Positions 1-8,552 of a stretch of DNA of 64,000 nt are shown piece after piece. The stretch is taken from the NCBI RefSeq assembly GCF_900101605.1, contig NZ_FMUR01000019.1, positions 1-64,000 on the forward strand. The letters are read 5' to 3'. A program made the position numbers and the translations under genes. Position 1 is the first letter of the stretch. Each line of letters opens with the position of its first letter. The stretch comes from Butyrivibrio hungatei (GTDB lineage: Bacteria > Bacillota > Clostridia > Lachnospirales > Lachnospiraceae). Below the pieces are notes generated by a model that searched no databases, was not told where the DNA came from, and saw nothing but the letters and a program-made list of their open reading frames with translations.

Positions 1-2
1 AT

Positions 3-269
3 AAATATAAACCTTCAGAGCGTAAAGTCGATCTATATGATATAGGAGATGGTCTTACACTCGTGAATATAGTTACGAAGAATGAAGCTGGTAAAACAAA
101 AGCAGTTCATACGTATATAGGTTATGAAGGGGACGGTTTTGTTTGCGTTGCTCATTCCGAAGGTCTTGATCAGCCGGGAGTCATTTATAGTTATTCAAGT
201 CATGTCAGGATGCTTAATGCTAATCTTCCATATCTGCTTGATTGTTTCTGGTCTAACGTAAAACAATAA
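3..269 (+). CDS. C-terminal fragment of an unidentified protein (5' end outside window)
   Basis: The reading frame is open from the first bases of the window to the stop at 267-269, so this is the last 88 codons of a gene that begins upstream. A GTG at 63 could serve as a start, but the codons before it read as normal protein (KYKPSERKVDLYDIG), which argues for a longer gene. The visible part is soluble, rich in Gly, Tyr and Val, with alternating hydrophobic residues that suggest beta strands. I do not recognise a family. A hairpin terminator follows directly, so it ends its transcription unit. Confidence 0.55.
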   Translation, partial: KYKPSERKVDLYDIGDGLTLVNIVTKNEAGKTKAVHTYIGYEGDGFVCVAHSEGLDQPGVIYSYSSHVRMLNANLPYLLDCFWSNVKQ

Positions 270-277
270 ACAGAAAC

Positions 278-312
278 CGGGATTGGAGTTCAATTCCGGC
301 TGAAATTATTTT
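278..312 (+). terminator. Intrinsic terminator of the first partial gene
   Basis: A 9-bp stem (CCGGGATTG at 278-286 with CAATTCCGG at 292-300, one G-U pair) and a 5-base loop are followed by a moderately T-rich stretch. It starts nine bases after the stop codon of the preceding gene. Confidence 0.6.
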
Positions 313-388
313 GGTCATTGAGTGGTAAAAACATTGGAAGTTATGAATGAAGAAACAGCTGTCATTTTGGAAGTGAGAGCATGTTGAA

Positions 389-454
389 GATAACAAAATA
401 TAATAAATAATAACGAAAGATAAAAAATATAGTATAATAATAACAAAAGATAAA
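389..454 (+). repeat. AT-rich direct repeats in front of the AAA+ ATPase gene
   Basis: The motif AATAATAAC(G/A)AAAGATAAAA occurs twice with a 30-bp offset (about 406-425 and 436-455), preceded by a weaker copy with GATAACAAAATA near 389-400. A TATAAT hexamer lies at 433-438 between the copies. The arrangement resembles short operator iterons, but no protein partner can be named from sequence alone. Confidence 0.45.
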
Positions 455-486
455 ATACGAAGTACAAGGATAAAAGTGGAGGAAAG

Positions 487-1518
487 ATGGAAAAGCGAGT
501 TGATCCGTTTACCAGAACACCGGGGATTGCAGGAGCGGCTTATATTGATACATGTATAGCTGATGAGATCATCAATAGTTTTACAAGCGAGGAGTCCTCG
601 AAATATGTTTATAAGATAACCGGTATAAGGGGATCCGGCAAATCGGTAGAATACGGGAATGTTATACGTGCGCTTAAAGCTGATAAGAAGTGGCTGGTAT
701 ATCCTCTTTCTGCTGCAGGAGATGCTGTTAAGACTCTTATATCCAAACTCAGTATGGAGAGCTTTATAGATTCCAAGAGTAGGGTAACTGAGGTAAGTGT
801 CGGGAAAAAGGTTTCCGATAATGAGCATTTTTATTCTGATGAAGCGATGCTTACTAAGATGGTAGCAGAAGCAAATAAGAAAAAATATAATGTTTTGGTT
901 GGAGTAGATGATATTTCCAAGACGTCGGAAATGATCAGACTTTTATCGATGATAGGTTCGATGATACTTGAAGGAATGCATATTTATTTGCTGGTAACAG
1001 GTTTGGCTGAAAATATTGAGGAGTTTTCATCAGAAAAAAACCTTACTTTTTTCAAGAGAGCAGATGAACTTGAGATAAAGGGATTAAACAAATATGATAT
1101 TACGGCCATGTATCAGAAACTGTTGAAAATAGATGCTGTGGAAGCAAAAAAAATCGAAGAGGAAACCAAAGGATATGCTTATGCATATCAGGTACTTGGG
1201 TCTCTTTATTTCGGTAAACAGAAGAATGAGACACTAAACGATATCATTCCCGAATTTGAAAGGATAATGTTTAGAGATTCATATGATCTGGTTTGGAAAT
1301 CTTTGAGTAACGGTGAAAAAGAAGTTGTCAGATGCATATGTAAGACCAAAGACGGTAAAGCTGAAGATATTAAAAAACTTATGGCGAATGCAGCTTCGTA
1401 TTCGGTTTATAGGAGCAGATTGATAAACAAACATCTTGTCAGCGACGAAATAAGAGGATATATGAAGCTCAGACTTCCGCATTTTGACAAGTTTGTAGAG
1501 ATTTGGGGAGAAGATTAA
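487..1518 (+). CDS. AAA+ ATPase with C-terminal winged-helix-like region
   Basis: This 343-residue protein carries a Walker A motif near residues 48-55 (GIRGSGKS) and a Walker B-like segment near 137-145 (NVLVGVDDIS), followed by sensor-like and lid segments. The last third (residues 260-343) has the charged, helical look of a winged-helix DNA-binding domain, as in the archaeal-type ATPase family common in Firmicutes accessory regions. The start ATG has a GGAGG ribosome site eight bases upstream. It is monocistronic with, or lightly coupled to, the helicase gene 100 bases downstream. AT-rich direct repeats sit immediately upstream and may be its own binding sites (inference). The biological role of these ATPases is not settled. 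Confidence 0.75.
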   Translation: MEKRVDPFTRTPGIAGAAYIDTCIADEIINSFTSEESSKYVYKITGIRGSGKSVEYGNVIRALKADKKWLVYPLSAAGDAVKTLISKLSMESFIDSKSRVTEVSVGKKVSDNEHFYSDEAMLTKMVAEANKKKYNVLVGVDDISKTSEMIRLLSMIGSMILEGMHIYLLVTGLAENIEEFSSEKNLTFFKRADELEIKGLNKYDITAMYQKLLKIDAVEAKKIEEETKGYAYAYQVLGSLYFGKQKNETLNDIIPEFERIMFRDSYDLVWKSLSNGEKEVVRCICKTKDGKAEDIKKLMANAASYSVYRSRLINKHLVSDEIRGYMKLRLPHFDKFVEIWGED

Positions 1519-1621
1519 ATACATCTGCACACCGGCGCGAAGGAAGCAGGCGCGAGCTTAGCTGATATTGAAGATGATAGGCTCGATGGTATCTGAGGAA
1601 ATGGTAAGCGAAAAGGAAATA

Positions 1622-3772
1622 ATGACAGACAAGGAATTTATTGATAAATACGGACAAAAACTTAATAATGAGCAGATTGCAGCTGTAAGAGCGGTTGAGG
1701 GCTTCGTTCTGCTTCTTGCAGTTCCGGGAAGCGGCAAGACAACGGTCCTTATAAATCGTCTCGGATATATGCTCTATGTAAAAGGAATACGACCTGAAAA
1801 TATACTCACTCTTACCTATACCGTTGCCGCAACAAAGGATATGGCAAGACGATTTGAATCTGTATTTGGAAGAGCTTCCTCTAATTTACTTGAATTTAGG
1901 ACAATTAATGGAATCTGCTACGAGGTCATAAGAGAATATGGCAGACGTATCGGCAAAAAACCTTTTGATCTTATAACGGACGATAAGTTATCCGGAAAAA
2001 TCCTTACAGACATATATATCGACGTAATGGATGAGTATCCCACAGAAAGCGATATAAAGAACGTTCGCACTCTTATAACATATTGTAAGAACATGCTTCT
2101 TACGGAAGAAGAGATAAAAAAGCGCGGAGAAGACGAAGGACTAGACCTCTTTAAAATATACGATCGTTACAATGCAGAATTAAAAGCAAGAAGTTTGATG
2201 GATTATGACGATCAGATGATCTATGCCTATAGAATGCTCAAAAGCTCTTCGGAGATGCTTTCTTTTTTCAAGAACAGGTACAAATACATATGCGTAGATG
2301 AAGCACAGGATACTTCAAAAAGCCAGCATATGATAATCTCACTTCTTGCCGGAGAAAACGGTAATCTTTTCATGGTGGGAGATGAAGACCAGAGTATTTA
2401 CGGTTTTAGAGCTGCATACCCCGATGCACTTCTTAATTTTGAAAAAGACCATAGAGGTGCAAGAGTTCTCGTAATGAATAAAAACTACAGATCAAATGCC
2501 AAGATTGTTGAGACGGCAGATCTTTTTATACAAAAGAACTTTAACCGCCACAATAAGCATATGTGCGCAGAAAGAGAAGCTTCTTCAGAAGTAAATTATG
2601 TAACATTAAAGAGCAGAGAATCGCAATATAAATATCTTTTTGAAATGGCCGGGGCAAGTGATTCAGGGCTTGCGATTCTCTATAGAGATAATGAAAGTGT
2701 TATTCCGCTTATTGATCTTCTCGAGAGAGAAGATTTTTCTTATAGAATAAAAAGCACTGATATGTCTTTTTTCTCAAACAGAGTAGTGGTTGATATTGCC
2801 AATATACTGAAATTTGCGTTAAATCCGTCGGATCCTGCGCTTTTTATGAATATCTACTTCAAGTTCCAAACATATCTTCGCAAACCTGATGCAGAGAAAA
2901 TGATCTATATAGCAGACAGAAAGCACATCGGTATTTTGGATGCCGCAGAGAGTATTGATCTAAACGGGAGAGTCCTCGGGAATGTAAGGTCTCTCAGAAC
3001 ACATTTTAGAAACATGGCTATGGAGCCTCCGGTCAAAGCACTTAATCGTATTGATAAATATATGGGATATGGTGATTATCTGAAAGATAATAACATTGCC
3101 ACAAATAAGCTCTTTATATTAAAGATGCTGGCAAAAAAAGAAAAGACCATTTCCGGTTTCCTTGAAAGGCTCGACCTGCTTCGCAAGATACTGACGGAAA
3201 AGAGAGAAGACTATAGGGCAAAACTTATTCTTTCGACCATCCACTCCAGCAAGGGGCTTGAATATGATAATGTTGTTCTGATGGACGTGATAAATGGCGT
3301 ATTTCCCGGCAAGATGATCAAGAACTTTAAGAGCGCAACACCACAAGAAAAGCGCGATTACGAAGAGGAGCGCCGAATTTTTTATGTGGGCATCACAAGA
3401 GCAAAAGATAATCTGACAATACTTAAATACGATGATGCACCATCGGTATTTACAGGCGAGCTTTCTCCCAAGAAAAAGAAGGATACGGCAAAAACGCATG
3501 CAAATGCGAAAAAGGTAGAAAACGTTTTGTTAAAATCGACTCCGCTTCTAAAAAAGAAATCTGTTCCGGTTACATCCGGCGTAAACGTTCCGGACAATCT
3601 TATTATCGGAGAACGGATAATTCAGACAAAATACGGAGAAGGCATTATAACAGATGTTTCTTGGGATGATGATGAAGTGCCGACCAAGTTCACCGTAAAA
3701 TTCGATAATGGAATAGAAAGGAAATTTGTATATCCCTTTGCATTTACTACCGGGATGAGGATAAAACAATGA
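1622..3772 (+). CDS. UvrD/PcrA-like superfamily 1 DNA helicase
   Basis: The protein (716 residues from this start) has the ordered SF1A helicase motifs: Walker A (AVPGSGKTT) near residue 36, DEAQDTSK for motif II, VGDEDQSIYGFR for motif III, YRSN for motif IV, STIHSSKGLEYDNV for motif V and ITRAKDNL for motif VI. The C-terminal 50 residues (from IGERIIQTKYGEG) look like the Tudor-like tail of PcrA. It should translocate 3'-5' on single-stranded DNA in repair or fork clearance. I chose ATG 1622 because AAAGGAAAT lies just upstream and the protein aligns from there; TTG 1568 and ATG 1574 or 1586 are in frame. It is shorter in the 1B/2B regions than housekeeping PcrA, so it is probably an accessory paralogue. 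Confidence 0.85.
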   Translation: MTDKEFIDKYGQKLNNEQIAAVRAVEGFVLLLAVPGSGKTTVLINRLGYMLYVKGIRPENILTLTYTVAATKDMARRFESVFGRASSNLLEFRTINGICYEVIREYGRRIGKKPFDLITDDKLSGKILTDIYIDVMDEYPTESDIKNVRTLITYCKNMLLTEEEIKKRGEDEGLDLFKIYDRYNAELKARSLMDYDDQMIYAYRMLKSSSEMLSFFKNRYKYICVDEAQDTSKSQHMIISLLAGENGNLFMVGDEDQSIYGFRAAYPDALLNFEKDHRGARVLVMNKNYRSNAKIVETADLFIQKNFNRHNKHMCAEREASSEVNYVTLKSRESQYKYLFEMAGASDSGLAILYRDNESVIPLIDLLEREDFSYRIKSTDMSFFSNRVVVDIANILKFALNPSDPALFMNIYFKFQTYLRKPDAEKMIYIADRKHIGILDAAESIDLNGRVLGNVRSLRTHFRNMAMEPPVKALNRIDKYMGYGDYLKDNNIATNKLFILKMLAKKEKTISGFLERLDLLRKILTEKREDYRAKLILSTIHSSKGLEYDNVVLMDVINGVFPGKMIKNFKSATPQEKRDYEEERRIFYVGITRAKDNLTILKYDDAPSVFTGELSPKKKKDTAKTHANAKKVENVLLKSTPLLKKKSVPVTSGVNVPDNLIIGERIIQTKYGEGIITDVSWDDDEVPTKFTVKFDNGIERKFVYPFAFTTGMRIKQ

Positions 3773-3802
3773 GGACCGCACTTGATTATAGAACAACAGG
3801 TG

Positions 3803-3870
3803 TTATGAAAATTCTGTGAATCCTGCGCCCATCTGCTTTACAGCAGTAATGCGATAATGTACAACTATTT
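3803..3870 (+). repeat. Intergenic duplicated element, copy 1
   Basis: About 66 bp here are nearly identical, without gaps, to 6653-6720. Shared blocks are ATGAAAATT, TGTGAATCCTGC, GCTTTACAGC and GATAATGTACAACT, with differences concentrated between them. It lies in the 209-bp gap after the helicase gene and before the decayed lipoprotein gene. It has no open frame of note. Confidence 0.75.
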
Positions 3871-3981
3871 TTGGACGTGGAAAACATTGGGGAATAATGA
3901 CAGAAGATATTAAAACAAGATATAAATATTGGGAAAGAGTCTGATGGTTATGGAAATTTACTATCGCAAGAAAGGCTAAAA

Positions 3982-4242
3982 ATGAAAAGAAAAATATTTC
4001 CGTTACTTTTACTCACTGTTTTTACATTATGTTTATCATCTTGCCATGGCAAAACGACAGATACAGAGGCAGCGAAAGAGCAGGACAGTTCTGCAAAGAA
4101 TGAAGAAACCGGAACGGGTGGTGATACCAAGCAGGAATCTGAGCAGAAAGATTGTTTATTATGAGACCGGTGATAATTCTGTAGGATCTATGTATCTTAT
4201 GAAGAATTAAACGGACATGCGGAACTTACCAGAATGAAATAG
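3982..4242 (+). pseudogene. Decayed lipoprotein gene with frameshifts
   Basis: The ATG at 3982 opens a type II signal peptide (hydrophobic stretch then lipobox LSSC, Cys at residue 21) and an acidic Ser/Glu-rich linker, but the frame ends at 4164 after only 60 residues. Past the break, a second frame reads KIVYYETGDNSVGSMYL from about 4148, and a third reads VSYEELNGHAELTRMK to the stop at 4240-4242. The pieces fit end to end as one protein disrupted by two small indels. The intact ancestor was probably a small surface lipoprotein like its neighbours. A genuine 60-residue lipopeptide is the alternative. Confidence 0.55.
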
Positions 4243-4273
4243 CATAAAATATATTACTTGAAAAGGACAAACA

Positions 4274-5770
4274 ATGAGATTACGAATAATACTTCCGCTT
4301 TCTATACTTATACTTGCAACCGCATGTGAATCCCAAAATAAAAAACTGATCGAAATGGAATCTGAGCTTGTTCAAGATCAGGGAAGTGCTCAGATCAGTG
4401 TTTATAATGATGATTATATGGATCATGGCAAGAAAAAGAATTATACCTACATTGATATAATCAAAGACAATGAAGTCAAAGCAACCATAAATACATATCG
4501 CCATCTGGATAAAGTTACCGATATGGATTGTTTTGACTTTAATGATGACGGAATAAAAGACATTGCAGTTATAGGTGTTTCGGATTCTGAAAACATGGTT
4601 TTAATATATGAGGCTACGTCTGAATATCAGTATGAGGTATTTTCCGGATGGAATAGTGTGGGAGCGGCTATTAATGAGTCGTTAGATGATGATTTTTCTA
4701 TGGTCACATTAAAGAATATATTGTCGAAAGGCGCATCTTATTCGACAGAGATCAACGCGGAAAGAGCGGAAAGGGCGATAAGTGCGGCGCAAGAAGTTAC
4801 GTATAGTGATTACAAGGCGGCGTATATTGGTTTTCTTAAGGTTATTGATGAGTGTGGAGTTGATGAATATGGTTACCCGGGAGGTTCATATTCTATATAT
4901 GACATCGACAAAGATTCGATACCTGAATTAATTGTACACTATGGTGAATGTGAAGCTAATTATCATGCATTTGTATTTACATATACTGATAACAAAGTTA
5001 AGTGCATTGATGAGATAGGCACCGGTCACAGTGAGTTCTATGCATATCCAAGCGGCAATGGAATACTGCAATATTGGGCTCATATGGGAGGTGAAGAATT
5101 TACCCTTTTTTCTTTAAATAATAATGAGCTAACAGCAAAAGAATTATATTCCGGAAGTACTGAGTATGAAGATCCGGAAACCGGAGAATATGATATAAAT
5201 TTCACACCTGTAAGGAATGTAGTGCCTGATGCATATTTTCTTACATCATTTGCGCCTGATAATGTAATTCCGATAGAAAAATATGAGATTATCTCAGCAT
5301 ATGTGCCATCTCAAGACAATGCGAATTATACCTTCCCGAATAATAATCCAAATTTTTACTCGGAAATCATGGAAAAAGACAATATTCTGAATGCAGTATC
5401 CAGGTACAGAAACGATCCGATTTACAAAGATATTCATTTTAGTGACTTTTTAAAAAAAATAGAACATTCTCAATCGGAAATACAGGATATAACATATGCA
5501 GATCTTAATTTAGATAATGTGTATGAATGTATTTTTTATGTTCTGAAAAAAGATAGTGAAGATTCTATTCGTATAATTCTGAGTAAGCAGGGAGAAAAAA
5601 TTTATGCATATTATGATTCATCTTACATGGCAAGCACCGGGTGGGGGGATGCTGAAAAAACCGATATTACAGAAGATGGATTCTTTATAGAAGAGCCTAA
5701 TGAACATTTTTTCCAAAATCGAGTGATGTATGATAAAGAAAAATGGTTCTACTATTCCGCGCCTTATTGA
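4274..5770 (+). CDS. Surface lipoprotein with Asp/Asn-rich FG-GAP-like repeats
   Basis: The 498-residue product starts with a lipoprotein signal (hydrophobic core and LATAC lipobox, Cys at 18), so it should be anchored outside the membrane. Three segments resemble calcium-binding FG-GAP/VCBS or dockerin-like loops: DFNDDGIKDIAVIG near 91, DIDKDSIPELIVHYG near 210 and ADLNLDNVYECIFY near 402. Between them are beta-rich stretches with many Tyr and Gly. No enzyme family is recognised. It is followed 26 bases later by a smaller lipoprotein with the same type of DGDG loop, so the two probably form one transcription unit. Proteins of this look are common and uncharacterised in Lachnospiraceae. Confidence 0.75.
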   Translation: MRLRIILPLSILILATACESQNKKLIEMESELVQDQGSAQISVYNDDYMDHGKKKNYTYIDIIKDNEVKATINTYRHLDKVTDMDCFDFNDDGIKDIAVIGVSDSENMVLIYEATSEYQYEVFSGWNSVGAAINESLDDDFSMVTLKNILSKGASYSTEINAERAERAISAAQEVTYSDYKAAYIGFLKVIDECGVDEYGYPGGSYSIYDIDKDSIPELIVHYGECEANYHAFVFTYTDNKVKCIDEIGTGHSEFYAYPSGNGILQYWAHMGGEEFTLFSLNNNELTAKELYSGSTEYEDPETGEYDINFTPVRNVVPDAYFLTSFAPDNVIPIEKYEIISAYVPSQDNANYTFPNNNPNFYSEIMEKDNILNAVSRYRNDPIYKDIHFSDFLKKIEHSQSEIQDITYADLNLDNVYECIFYVLKKDSEDSIRIILSKQGEKIYAYYDSSYMASTGWGDAEKTDITEDGFFIEEPNEHFFQNRVMYDKEKWFYYSAPY

Positions 5771-5796
5771 TCTGTAGCCATGAATAAGAGGTCGAC

Positions 5797-6603
5797 ATGA
5801 AGAAGAAAAACATAACAGCCATTGGCATAGCATTGATGATTTTAATAATAACCGCAGGATGTGGTTCAAATAAGAATTCAGACAACGAGTCCGGCGTGAC
5901 CGACGAAGCAGCAATAGTTTTAAGCAATGAGGAGAGTACCGCAAACACTGAAGATGCTGCTTCGGAAGAATCTTCGGTCACCCCAAGAATATATGAGAAG
6001 CATATTGCAGATTATAATTCGTACGATGAACTTATTGAAGATATAAAGAACTTCCTGGATGTAATGGGAGAATCGGATACAGATACTTTTTTTGATCGGG
6101 CGCAGCAGTATGAATGGTTTACATTTTGCATGTGGCAGGATTTAAACAACGATAGTTTTGGATATTTACAAGTGGATATTGATGGGGACGGAGTAGACGA
6201 ATTACTTTTGGGAACTACCGGCTCGGAAGAAAATCCAAATGATGCGTATATTGACAATATGTACACCATTAGAGACGGAAAAGTTGATCCTGTATTTGAA
6301 AGCTATTCAGAAAGAGAGTGCTATGAATTATGCGAAGATGGTGTAGTTAAATATGATTTTAACTTTCCTCCTATGCCTTATGGTGTTGAATATTATAGGT
6401 GCAAGGCCGGAAACTTGGATCTTATTGAAGGTATACATTATGAATTCGAATGGTCTGATGACGTGTTTCAGAATCATTTCTACTATTATGACAGCTCTTT
6501 GCAGAATCGTGAATTGACTGAAAAAGAGTATGATGAGATGAACGAAGAGCTTGAGCAAAAATATAACAGACCAAAGTTTCAACTTCATCCTTTCAAGGAT
6601 TAA
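5797..6603 (+). CDS. Lipoprotein with a DGDGVDE calcium-loop motif
   Basis: This 268-residue protein has a lipoprotein signal (ITAGC lipobox, Cys near residue 22), a Ser/Glu/Asn-rich linker to about residue 65, and then a globular acidic domain. VDIDGDGVDELLLG near residue 128 is a typical EF-hand or FG-GAP calcium loop and matches the loops in the preceding lipoprotein. The start has an AAGAGG site upstream. The function is unknown; a cell-surface binding or sensor role is an inference from export and the loops only. Confidence 0.75.
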   Translation: MKKKNITAIGIALMILIITAGCGSNKNSDNESGVTDEAAIVLSNEESTANTEDAASEESSVTPRIYEKHIADYNSYDELIEDIKNFLDVMGESDTDTFFDRAQQYEWFTFCMWQDLNNDSFGYLQVDIDGDGVDELLLGTTGSEENPNDAYIDNMYTIRDGKVDPVFESYSERECYELCEDGVVKYDFNFPPMPYGVEYYRCKAGNLDLIEGIHYEFEWSDDVFQNHFYYYDSSLQNRELTEKEYDEMNEELEQKYNRPKFQLHPFKD

Positions 6604-6652
6604 CCATGGTATTACATAAATAAAGACTATAGCTATCGAATAATAACGCATG

Positions 6653-6720
6653 ATATGAAAATTTTGTGAATCCTGCCTGTATTCGCTTTACAGCGGCATT
6701 ATGATAATGTACAACTTTTT
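6653..6720 (+). repeat. Intergenic duplicated element, copy 2
   Basis: This is the second copy of the element at 3803-3870, again placed just after a gene end and before the next gene. Its 3' part overlaps the ATG at 6701, which argues that the downstream protein does not start there. The conserved GATAATGTACAACT could include a -10-like hexamer, but no convincing -35 is found at 16-18 bp. Confidence 0.75.
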
Positions 6721-6754
6721 TATATATCATAATTCAGGAGGAAATTTTTTCTAT

Positions 6755-7834
6755 ATGCATCGTAAGATTGAGTGGGATGTAGTTATTACAGCAGCGCTTA
6801 TAGGAGTTATAAGCATCATTGTACATTGGTTTATGGGAAAAGATAAATCAATAAAACTAACCGGAAACAGTACTTTCTATACAAGTGTTGGCATTGGAAT
6901 AATTGTCATGATTGCGGTGTATATGATAGGCCATAATCTGATAGCAAAGCGGGCAAAAGAGATTGCGGTAGGCATAATACTGATTCTGGTATTTCTTAGG
7001 TTTCAACCTGAAAATATGTATCTTGGATTTGGCTCTGTGAAAGTCTTGACTGCGGCGGTGATGTGTCTTTATGTTCCGGTTTACGGAGCGGTTCTGCATA
7101 AATACAGGCGCGGCGGGATTTTGGAGCTTCTAAAGGCAATACTTTGGATGATTGTTCCCATTTTGATCATACATAAAAGCACGCGCGTGATGACGGAGAT
7201 TGTGCTTTTGTCGGCTATGATCATGCAGCTTTTGTATTGTATCAAGAAAAGATGGTTTAAGATAAATTTTCTTTTGTCTCTGGCAGCACTTGCTGTTATC
7301 GTGTTTGCTGCATCGGTATTTGTCGATAAGACCGGAGTGATCGCTAGATGGGGACATAAAACAATGAGCAATGTCTTTTCACTGGACGAATCAACGGTTC
7401 AATCTTTCTTTGATGTGAATCTTGTCGGAAGTTCGGGAAAAGAGAATTTGAAATTTTTACCAAAGCCCGACCTGGATTATCTGCTTGCATATCAGGCAAA
7501 TCGATATGGACTTTTACCGGCGATCGGCATTGCGCTTCTGGTTATAGCTGTTATCGCATTTGGCTACAAGTCGGTCTTTAGGTGTAAAAACGATCTCAGT
7601 TTCCTGATGGGAACAGGGTGTCTTAACGTCCTTTTGGAAAATACAGTGATCAACATATTTGAAAATACCGGAACGATACCATACACTGATACGTTCTTGC
7701 CGTTCTTTTCATCACAAACGAGTTATATTGTGATGGCTTATATCTTTGTGGGAATAATACTCAGTGTTTGCAAAGGAAAAGGCACAAGAGACAGGTTCTT
7801 TAGATATGCTGTAAGGAACTTGATGCGCTACTGA
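6755..7834 (+). CDS. Divergent FtsW/RodA/SpoVE-family membrane protein
   Basis: The protein has about ten hydrophobic segments over 359 residues. Two regions match the SEDS family of peptidoglycan polymerases: LPKPDLDYLLAYQANRYGLL (near residue 228), which corresponds to the extracellular loop with the catalytic Asp region before EE.G, and TGTIPYTDTFLPFFSSQTSY (near 304), corresponding to TG..lPltG..LPF.SyGgS. The usual glycine-rich tail of the second motif and the EE pair of the first are altered, so activity is uncertain. ATG 6755 follows AGGAGG; the upstream ATG 6701 lies inside the duplicated element. It stands apart from any division cluster, next to lipoproteins, suggesting a specialised or decaying paralogue. 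Confidence 0.6.
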   Translation: MHRKIEWDVVITAALIGVISIIVHWFMGKDKSIKLTGNSTFYTSVGIGIIVMIAVYMIGHNLIAKRAKEIAVGIILILVFLRFQPENMYLGFGSVKVLTAAVMCLYVPVYGAVLHKYRRGGILELLKAILWMIVPILIIHKSTRVMTEIVLLSAMIMQLLYCIKKRWFKINFLLSLAALAVIVFAASVFVDKTGVIARWGHKTMSNVFSLDESTVQSFFDVNLVGSSGKENLKFLPKPDLDYLLAYQANRYGLLPAIGIALLVIAVIAFGYKSVFRCKNDLSFLMGTGCLNVLLENTVINIFENTGTIPYTDTFLPFFSSQTSYIVMAYIFVGIILSVCKGKGTRDRFFRYAVRNLMRY

Positions 7835-7863
7835 ATGATTTAAGTTGGAGGAGCAAGAAGAGA

Positions 7864-8199
7864 TGATGAATAAGAAACGTATTTTTTATCTAAGCTTACA
7901 CCGAGTCTCAATTATCGGAGATAAAAAAGATGATCGGCGACGATGAAGTGTACGATGATTACTTTAAGTTTGGAACTGAGATAGGAGCGGTTGATTATAA
8001 GGATACCGAAACCAAGACAGGCGAGAAGTGCAGAGTTGTGGATTGCATTGTCCCTACTTATGGCGTGGAATATAAGGCTGTGATGACGGATAGCGGAAAG
8101 ATATATCTTAGTCTCAATGTAGGTGGCGAAGGCGATAAATTATATACAAACGATTCAGAATATACAGAAAAAAACGTGCCTGAAACAGTGGAGGAGTGA
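7864..8199 (+). pseudogene. Truncated small protein gene with out-of-frame N terminus
   Basis: An ATG pair at 7864 with GGAGGA upstream begins a short Lys-rich hydrophobic N terminus (MMNKKRIFYLSL) that runs out of frame at 7945. In the neighbouring frame, coding-like sequence begins right after a stop near 7893 (AYTESQLSEIKKMIG) and continues through 7930 to the stop at 8199 as an 89-residue acidic domain. The arrangement suggests that a deletion joined a signal peptide to the wrong frame of its mature domain. Alternatively the 7930 ATG makes a genuine 89-residue cytosolic protein. No family is recognised. Confidence 0.45.
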
Positions 8200-8286
8200 C
8201 GGTAGGTTAAGGAAATATGGGTTTGTAAATAACTCTTTGAAAAACTGCTTGAAAATTTCACTCTACGCTGCTTAAAAATGAAGAAC

Positions 8287-8462
8287 ACAGATAGAAGGAG
8301 TGTATTTGAAGTGATTTATCTGTGAAAAATTGAAGAAATAGCAAAAAAACACAGATAGAAAAGTATGTATGGAGCGATTTATCTGTGAAAATGTAAAATA
8401 ACAAGTGTTATGAGGTGAAAAAACTCAGATAGAAAAAGTGTGTATGAGGCAATTTATCTGTG
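8287..8462 (+). repeat. Three tandem hairpin units CACAGATA-n22/23-TATCTGTG
   Basis: Units lie at 8287-8325, 8350-8387 and 8424-8462. Each starts CACAGATAGAA (CTCAGATAGAA in the third), contains a variable purine-rich middle with GTGTAT or GTATGTAT, and ends TTTATCTGTGAA, so each can fold into a 7-8 bp stem. A degenerate half unit (CATAGATAAAA) follows near 8498. Start-to-start distances are 63 and 74 bp. No open frame spans them. They fill the gap between the truncated gene and the ZTP riboswitch. Confidence 0.75.
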
Positions 8463-8552
8463 AACATGAAAAAACAGCTGTTTAGAAGTAAAAATATCAT
8501 AGATAAAAAGCAGGATTCTTTTCCTTGATTTTTTGGTGGTAAAAGTGTACGC

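Noticed and set aside
253..828. 191-residue minus-strand frame at the window start
   Set aside because: It runs across the terminator and into the ATPase gene on the other strand and resembles no protein.
8287..8462. CRISPR array
   Set aside because: Repeat ends are palindromic halves around variable centres, spacing is irregular, only three units exist and no cas genes are near.
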